Below are positions 59,815 through 64,000 of a stretch of 64,000 bases of DNA, one piece after another. Every line of letters begins with the position of its first letter. Positions within the stretch are counted from its first letter, which is position 1. A model generated the notes under the pieces. It was not told the origin of the DNA. It saw only the letters and a program-made list of their open reading frames with translations, and ran no database searches. The stretch is from Micromonospora pallida (GTDB taxonomy: Bacteria; Actinomycetota; Actinomycetes; Mycobacteriales; Micromonosporaceae): assembly GCF_900090325.1 (NCBI RefSeq), contig NZ_FMHW01000002.1, positions 6,015,001-6,079,000 of the forward strand. Reading direction: 5' to 3'. A program made the translations under genes and the position numbers.

Positions 59815-60168
59815 GTGCCGGTCGAGATGAGTCGCGAGCGCTTCGAGGAGTTGGTCGGCGAGGCCCTCGACGAGGTGCCCGAGGAACTGCTCGCCCTGAT
59901 GAGCAACGTGGTGATCCTGGTCGAGGACGACTCACCGCCGGGCGAACCGGAGTTGCTCGGCCTCTACGAGGGGCACGCGCTGACCGAGCGGGGCTGGGAC
60001 TACTCCGGCGTCCTGCCGGACCGCATCCTCATCTACCGCCGGCCGATCCTGCGCATCTGCGACAGCGACGAGGACGTCGTCGACGAGGTCGCGGTGACCG
60101 TGGTGCACGAGATCGCCCACCACTTCGGCATCGACGACGACCGGCTGCACGAGCTGGGCTGGGGCTGA
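59815..60168 (+). CDS. Zincin-like metallopeptidase family protein
   Basis: 117 residues from GTG 59815; ATG 59827 is an alternative. The zinc-binding HExxH is VVHEIAHHFGIDDDRLHELGW at the C-terminus, the hallmark of the small DUF1025/PF06262 zincins. LPDRILIYRRPILRIC is the other conserved block. Cagaat at 59803-59808 is 6 nt before GTG, indicating a leaderless message. Substrate unknown. Confidence 0.9.
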   Translation: MPVEMSRERFEELVGEALDEVPEELLALMSNVVILVEDDSPPGEPELLGLYEGHALTERGWDYSGVLPDRILIYRRPILRICDSDEDVVDEVAVTVVHEIAHHFGIDDDRLHELGWG

Positions 60169-60261
60169 CCAGGAGTTCGGGAGGACCCGCCACCGGCCGG
60201 CGGGACGGTTGCGGTGGTCCCCTACCCTCCACCAGGAAACCCCGAACCAGGAGGAAGACCC

Positions 60262-60981
60262 ATGCGCAGCGCGCTGTTCTCCGCCGAGAACCTCGAGAAG
60301 GAGTCCGCTCAGCCCGGCATGCGGCTGCAGAACTCCAAGATGCTGAAGATCGAGCTGAACGGCGAGGCGATGGCCCGCGTCGGCTCGATGGTCGCGTACC
60401 AGGGACAGGTGCAGTTCCAGGCGCTCGGCTCCGGTGGCCTCGGTAAGTTCCTCAAGCAGAAGCTCACCGGCGAGGGCGTCCCGTTGATGAAGCTCTCCGG
60501 CCGGGGCGACGTCTTCCTCGCCGACTTCGCCAAGGACGTGCACATCATCGACCTCGAGCCCGGCGACGCGCTCTCCATCAACGGCTCCAGCGTGCTGGCC
60601 TTCGACTCGACCCTCCAGTACGACATCAAGATGGTCGGCGGCACCGGGATGGCCGCGTCCGGCCTGTTCAACTGTGTCTTCAGCGGGTACGGCCGGATCG
60701 CCATCACCACCAAGGGCACGCCGGTGGTGCTCAACGTCGACGCCCCGACCTACGTCGACCCGCAGGCCGCCGTCTGCTGGTCGGCGAGCCTCCAGACCGG
60801 CTACCACCGGGCCGAGCAGCTCGGCCTGGGCACCCTGCTCGGTCGGACCACCGGGGAGGCGTTCACGATGAGCTTCGCCGGCCAGGGCTTCGTGGTCGTG
60901 CAGCCCTCCGAGGAGCCCCCGATCCAGGGCAGCGGCGGTCAGCAGCAGCAGAACGGACTGCTCGGCGGCCTGCTGAGCTGA
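60262..60981 (+). CDS. AIM24 family protein
   Basis: 239 residues from ATG 60262 (MRSALFSAENLEKESAQPGMRLQNSKMLKI), with GGAGGAAG upstream. A beta-rich AIM24/DUF124 fold: GSMVAYQGQVQFQALGSGGLGKFLKQKLTGEG, then GRGDVFLADFAKDVHIIDLEPGDALSINGSSVLAFD and GLFNCVFSGYGRIAITTKGTPVVLNV. The Gln-rich end precedes GLLGGLLS. Relatives exist as tandem copies in Streptomyces; function unknown, possibly membrane- or stress-related. A hairpin terminator follows. Confidence 0.9.
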   Translation: MRSALFSAENLEKESAQPGMRLQNSKMLKIELNGEAMARVGSMVAYQGQVQFQALGSGGLGKFLKQKLTGEGVPLMKLSGRGDVFLADFAKDVHIIDLEPGDALSINGSSVLAFDSTLQYDIKMVGGTGMAASGLFNCVFSGYGRIAITTKGTPVVLNVDAPTYVDPQAAVCWSASLQTGYHRAEQLGLGTLLGRTTGEAFTMSFAGQGFVVVQPSEEPPIQGSGGQQQQNGLLGGLLS

Positions 60982-60987
60982 TCCCGG

Positions 60988-61011
60988 GCGGGTGCCCGCA
61001 GGGGCACCCGC
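60988..61011. terminator. Hairpin between convergent AIM24 and pheA genes
   Basis: gcgggtgccc (60988-60997) pairs with gggcacccgc (61002-61011) with a four-base loop. Confidence 0.75.
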
Positions 61012-61056
61012 GTCCGGAGGGGCCCCTCCGGCAGGTCACCCGGGCCGGGCCGTGGG

Positions 61057-62013
61057 TCAGGGCAGGGTGCCGGCGCGGATGCGGGACAGCCAGGCTGCCG
61101 CGTCGGCGTAGTCGGCGTCGGAGAGTCCGGCCGGTGCCGGGACCGGCCGGTCCCCCGACCCGTCGCCGAACCGGTGCCGGGGGTACGACCCCAGGAAGCG
61201 GACGTCCGCGCAGACCCGGCGTAGCCCCTGCAGCGCCTCCCCGAGCCGGACGTCGGCGACGTGGCCGGCGCAGTCGAGGAAGAAGACGTACCGGCCGAGC
61301 GCCTCGCCGGTCGGGCGGGACTCGATCCGGGTCAGGTTCACCCCTCGTACGGCCAGCTCCATCAGCACCGACAACAGCGCGCCGACCCGGTCGTGGGCGA
61401 TGTAGACGGCCAGCGAGGTGAGGTCGTCGCCGGTGGGCGGGGGCGGTGGGCCGGGCCGGGAGACCAGCGCGAACCGGGTCACCGCGTCCGGGTGGTCGGC
61501 GATCTTGTTGGCGAGTACCGCCAGCCGGTGCCGGGCGGCGCCGATCGGGGCGCAGATAGCCGCGTCGTATTCGCCGGAGGCAGCCCCACCGGCGGCGGCG
61601 CCGTTGGAGAGGACGTCCACCACCGTCGCGTCCGGCAGGTGGCCACGTAGCCAGTTGCGGCACTGGGTGGAGGCCTGCGGGTGCGCCGCCACGCTACGGA
61701 TGTCGTGGAGGGCGGTGCCGGGGCGGGCGCCGAGGACGAACTCCACCGGCAGGACCACCTCCCGGGTGATCACCAGTGGGTCCCCCTCGGCCATCTCGTC
61801 GAGGGTCACGCCGACCGCGCCGCCGATCGAGTTCTCCAGGGGCACCAGGGCGGCGTCGGCCTCCCCCGCCCGTACGTTGTCCAGCGCCTCGCCGACGCTG
61901 CGGGCAGGCGTCCGGGTGCCGCGCTCGGCGGCGGGGACGGTGCGCAGCGCCTGCTCGGCGAAGGTGCCCTCGGGGCCGAGGTAGACGAAACGGGTCGGCG
62001 GTGTTCCCGGCAT
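61057..62013 (-). CDS. pheA: Prephenate dehydratase
   Basis: Converts prephenate to phenylpyruvate in phenylalanine synthesis. 318 residues from ATG 62013. Catalytic domain: VYLGPEGTFAEQAL, LVPLENSIGG, VAAHPQASTQCRNWL and TRFALVSR. The C-terminal ACT domain has LSVLMELAVRGVNLTRIESRPTGEALGRYVFFLDCAGH, where ESRP is the phenylalanine-binding motif, so feedback inhibition is expected. TAGGCT (62026-62021, minus strand) is 7 nt before the start, so the message is leaderless. Confidence 0.95.
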   Translation of the reverse strand: MPGTPPTRFVYLGPEGTFAEQALRTVPAAERGTRTPARSVGEALDNVRAGEADAALVPLENSIGGAVGVTLDEMAEGDPLVITREVVLPVEFVLGARPGTALHDIRSVAAHPQASTQCRNWLRGHLPDATVVDVLSNGAAAGGAASGEYDAAICAPIGAARHRLAVLANKIADHPDAVTRFALVSRPGPPPPPTGDDLTSLAVYIAHDRVGALLSVLMELAVRGVNLTRIESRPTGEALGRYVFFLDCAGHVADVRLGEALQGLRRVCADVRFLGSYPRHRFGDGSGDRPVPAPAGLSDADYADAAAWLSRIRAGTLP

Positions 62014-62020
62014 GCCGACC

Positions 62021-62026
62021 AGCCTA
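62021..62026 (-). promoter_or_regulatory. Leaderless -10 element for pheA
   Basis: TAGGCT on the minus strand, 7 nt before ATG 62013, identical to the element before nfo. It overlaps the stop codon of the upstream lipoprotein gene. Confidence 0.55.
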
Positions 62027-62596
62027 CGCACCCGCCATGCCGCCCGTGCCGTCACAGGTGAGAGTCCGGATCCCGGTGGGCGCGGCGGTGCGTACCTCGA
62101 TCGTGCAGACGTCCGTGCCGGCGGTCACCAATCGCAGCGAGCCGGGTCGCCCCCGGGTGACCACGCTCAGGTCCTCGTAGCCGGAGACGGTGAGCACCGT
62201 GTACTGCCAGTCGTCCGCGCAGAGCGGCCCGCTGCGTACGCGGACCCCGGAGCCGCCGGGCAGCGCCCCGGGTGAGTCGCGGACCAGCCGGAGGACCTGC
62301 TGGCCCGAGGGGCCGTTGCGGCAGGGGGTGGCGACCATGCCCGAGGAGTCGGGGGTGGTCGGCAGCGCGGTTGGTGGCGCCAGCGGCACGCCGGTGGGCG
62401 GACCGGGGGAGACCGTGGCGGGCGGGGCGGCAGTGGGCGACGGTCGGCTGGTCGACTGCTGCTCCAGTTCAGGAGGAGCCCCGCACCCGCCGAGTACGAC
62501 GGTCAGCAGGCTGAATGCCAGCAGCCGGGAGAGCGTGGTGGGCACGAACCGGTCCTTGATATAGGTGGACGTCGTTCGACGGAGGGCCTTGCCCAT
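62024..62596 (-). CDS. Hypothetical lipoprotein
   Basis: 190 residues from ATG 62596. A signal peptide with a hydrophobic core LLAFSLLTVVLGGC has a lipobox (LGGC). After a Pro/Thr/Ser-rich linker the domain includes four cysteines: VATPCRNGPSG, SGPLCADDWQYTVLTVSG, GTDVCTIEV and TLTCDGTGG. Function unknown. It lies directly upstream of pheA on the same strand. Confidence 0.78.
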   Translation of the reverse strand: MGKALRRTTSTYIKDRFVPTTLSRLLAFSLLTVVLGGCGAPPELEQQSTSRPSPTAAPPATVSPGPPTGVPLAPPTALPTTPDSSGMVATPCRNGPSGQQVLRLVRDSPGALPGGSGVRVRSGPLCADDWQYTVLTVSGYEDLSVVTRGRPGSLRLVTAGTDVCTIEVRTAAPTGIRTLTCDGTGGMAGA

Positions 62597-62624
62597 GGTA
62601 GGACGCGACGGGCCCCGGGTGAAG

Positions 62625-63014
62625 TCAGTCGACGAACCGGTGACCGGCTCCACTCAGGGCGGCCGCCGCCTCGGTCAGGCGTACCGCCGGCACCAGGAGG
62701 TGGTCGGTGTCGTATGTGGAGAAGACCACCATGTTGACCCGGGCCTGGGCGAGCGGGCCGACCAGCGCGGCCAGCACCCCGGTCACCGGGAGTTCCAGCG
62801 GGCCGACGACGCGCAGGCATCGCCAGGCGGTCTCCATCGGGGCGTCGCCGGGCACCCGGTCCGCCGGGCAGATCAGCGAGACGCCGTCGGCCGACCAGCT
62901 GACCGAGACGACCTGTCTGGTGCCGAGGTCGCTCCAGAGCGCGGGCGGGAGAGCGGCACCGGCGGTCAGTCGACACACCGCGTACTCGCCCGGCAGCAGA
63001 GCGATATCCAGCAT
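62625..63014 (-). CDS. ACT-domain protein
   Basis: 129 residues from ATG 63014 (MLDIALLPGEYAVCRL). The C-terminal 65 residues read WRCLRVVGPLELPVTGVLAALVGPLAQARVNMVVFSTYDTDHLLVPA, a CASTOR/ACT-type amino acid-sensing fold. The N-terminal half is a second, divergent ACT-like unit. Such small tandem ACT proteins may sense amino acids; target unknown. Confidence 0.88.
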   Translation of the reverse strand: MLDIALLPGEYAVCRLTAGAALPPALWSDLGTRQVVSVSWSADGVSLICPADRVPGDAPMETAWRCLRVVGPLELPVTGVLAALVGPLAQARVNMVVFSTYDTDHLLVPAVRLTEAAAALSGAGHRFVD

Positions 63015-63075
63015 GAGGGCACCTTACGACGTCCAGGAGGCCCTGGGATACGACGTTCCGCCGCGTCGTCGCCGG

Positions 63076-63534
63076 TCAGACCCCGGAGAAGAAGGTGAGT
63101 GAACCGGCGACAACGCCGTCGGCGAGCACCGGTGTGGAGATGGCGTCGACGGTGGCGTCCGGCGTGTCCGCGCGGGTGGCCTGCACCCGGAGCAGGCCAC
63201 GGGCGAGTCGGCCGGAGGAGAGCGCCAGCAGCGGGGGGATCTTGTCCACCTCCTGCTCGGTCAGCTCGCCCCGGTTGGCGGTGAAGTCCAGCAGGCGCAG
63301 CCCGCCGTGGAGCAGCGGCAGCCCGATCAACTCGCCCGGCGTGCCCAGGCAGAGCAGCTCGCAACCAGAGGTCGACACCGCGGCGACCTTGGTCTCCAGA
63401 TCGATGAGCAAACAGGGCTCCAGCGCCCGGGAGACGGTGGTCAACCACTGCTCGAAGTTGCCGAACCCGGGCTCTGTCGGGGTTCGTGCCGCCGGCACGA
63501 ACACGTCCGAAAGCGAGAGTTCGACGTGGGCCAC
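63076..63534 (-). CDS. PAS-like domain protein
   Basis: 152 residues from GTG 63534, with AGGAGG upstream; ATG 63552 would add six residues. A single PAS-type sensor-like domain: EQWLTTVSRALEPCLLIDLETKVAAVSTSGCELLCLG, GELIGLPLLHGGLRLLDFTA, and a closing strand TPVLADGVVAGSLTFFSGV. No output domain. It could bind a small molecule or partner kinase; its role is unknown. Confidence 0.78.
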   Translation of the reverse strand: MAHVELSLSDVFVPAARTPTEPGFGNFEQWLTTVSRALEPCLLIDLETKVAAVSTSGCELLCLGTPGELIGLPLLHGGLRLLDFTANRGELTEQEVDKIPPLLALSSGRLARGLLRVQATRADTPDATVDAISTPVLADGVVAGSLTFFSGV

Positions 63535-63698
63535 CGAGCCTCCTCTGTGCATCGCCGGGCTGTCCACACTGGCTGGCCGCCGCCCACCGGCAACCCGCGG
63601 AAGCCACCGAATCGCCGGTGGCGCGGGTGCAGCCAGCGGATGTACCGGCGACGACGCGGGCCAGTGGCGGATCCGGCCGCGTGGCGTCGCCGGTGACG

Positions 63699-64000
63699 TT
63701 ACCGGTGGTTGGCTCGCTTGTCAGCGGCCATTCGGCTTTGGTCGTACCACCGGTAGTCGGCGGTTGGACGGTACGTGCCGTCGGTCCAGGTGCCCGGGTG
63801 CCGTGCGACCTGCGCGAGTTTCTCGGCGGTGGCCGGGCTGATCCGTGCCCCGCCGGCAATGAGCAGCCGGTCCAGTTCGCGGTGCGTGGCCATGAGAATG
63901 TCCTTCGGCAGGCCGTAGACGCTGATGTCGCCAGATCCGACGAAGGCCAGCACCGGCGTCACCGGGATGGTCTTGCCCACCGCCTTGGTGAGCACCCGGC
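63699..64000 (-). CDS. C-terminal part of a NERD-like nuclease-related protein, partial at window edge
   Basis: The gene runs off the right edge; only the last 100 residues are visible. VLAFVGSGDISVYGLPKDILMATHRELDRLLIAGG and the end resemble the C-terminal part of NERD-domain proteins of actinobacteria, which are predicted membrane or DNA-linked nucleases. The stop is at 63699; the codon before GTG 63995 is open, so the start lies outside. The 164 bases to the PAS-like gene hold nothing certain. Confidence 0.55.
   Translation of the reverse strand, partial: RVLTKAVGKTIPVTPVLAFVGSGDISVYGLPKDILMATHRELDRLLIAGGARISPATAEKLAQVARHPGTWTDGTYRPTADYRWYDQSRMAADKRANHR

Overview
The window is high-GC actinobacterial chromosome, most likely Micromonosporaceae (Micromonospora-like). 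Pointers are the G/C-dominated third codon positions, many GTG/TTG starts, a bacterial proteasome activator with a C-terminal HbYX-type tail, an XRE-DUF5753/DUF397 gene pair, a TY-Chap protein, and the block rpsF-ssb-rpsR-rplI followed by dnaB, which lies near oriC in actinobacteria. Genus is an inference from gene content; no rRNA or tRNA gene was recognised.

Layout. 0-8.2 kb: a frameshifted GT87-like membrane glycosyltransferase (position of Rv0051 in mycobacteria), a small secreted six-cysteine protein with its own terminator, an ABC ATPase/FtsX-like permease pair, a large membrane protein and endonuclease IV. 8.2-13.3 kb: a candidate structured RNA, rpsF-ssb-rpsR-rplI, a proline-rich membrane protein and dnaB. 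13.3-20 kb: a frameshifted folD, a zinc-ribbon protein, a phosphoribosyltransferase, a GT-C-like membrane protein and a GGDEF-EAL protein. 20-23 kb: molybdenum cofactor genes moaC-mog-moeA-moaE. 23-36.6 kb: GT87 mannosyltransferase-like protein, DoxX, GNAT, AAA ATPase, an LppU-like protein, a PHP-UvrD fusion, a metallophosphoesterase, moaD, moaA, a fructosamine kinase and a DUF4192 protein. 36.6-45.9 kb: an accessory stretch of orphan genes, an XRE/DUF397 module plus a decayed second copy, several acetyltransferases, a methyltransferase, an SMI1/HEAT-like protein, a serine hydrolase and a tyrosine phosphatase. 45.9-49 kb: fdhD and mobA (divergent), DUF6457 and a TY-Chap protein. 49-64 kb: beta-propeller lipoprotein, Lrp regulator with ddaH, orphan substrate-binding lipoprotein, hydrolase, tandem GNAT, bpa, two HAD phosphatases, OsmC, zincin, AIM24, pheA, an ACT protein, a PAS-like protein and a partial gene at the right edge.

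How it works together. Molybdenum cofactor synthesis is split over three loci: moaC/mog/moeA/moaE, moaA/moaD and mobA/fdhD. These supply most of the route from GTP to guanylylated cofactor plus formate dehydrogenase sulfuration. The ribosomal/ssb/dnaB block is replication and translation core. Many genes carry a TANNNT -10 element only 6-7 nt before the start codon and no Shine-Dalgarno, so leaderless transcription is probably common.

Most interesting signals: (1) dnaB has no intein, but has two sharply bounded patches of low-GC3 codons centred on the two positions where DnaB inteins insert (P-loop GKS/T and RESG/S), probable footprints of intein homing and loss. (2) A candidate structured RNA lies upstream of rpsF. 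(3) A duplicated XRE-DUF397 module survives only as its C-terminal tail. (4) Single-base frameshifts in G runs of folD and the first gene look like sequencing errors or very recent mutations.
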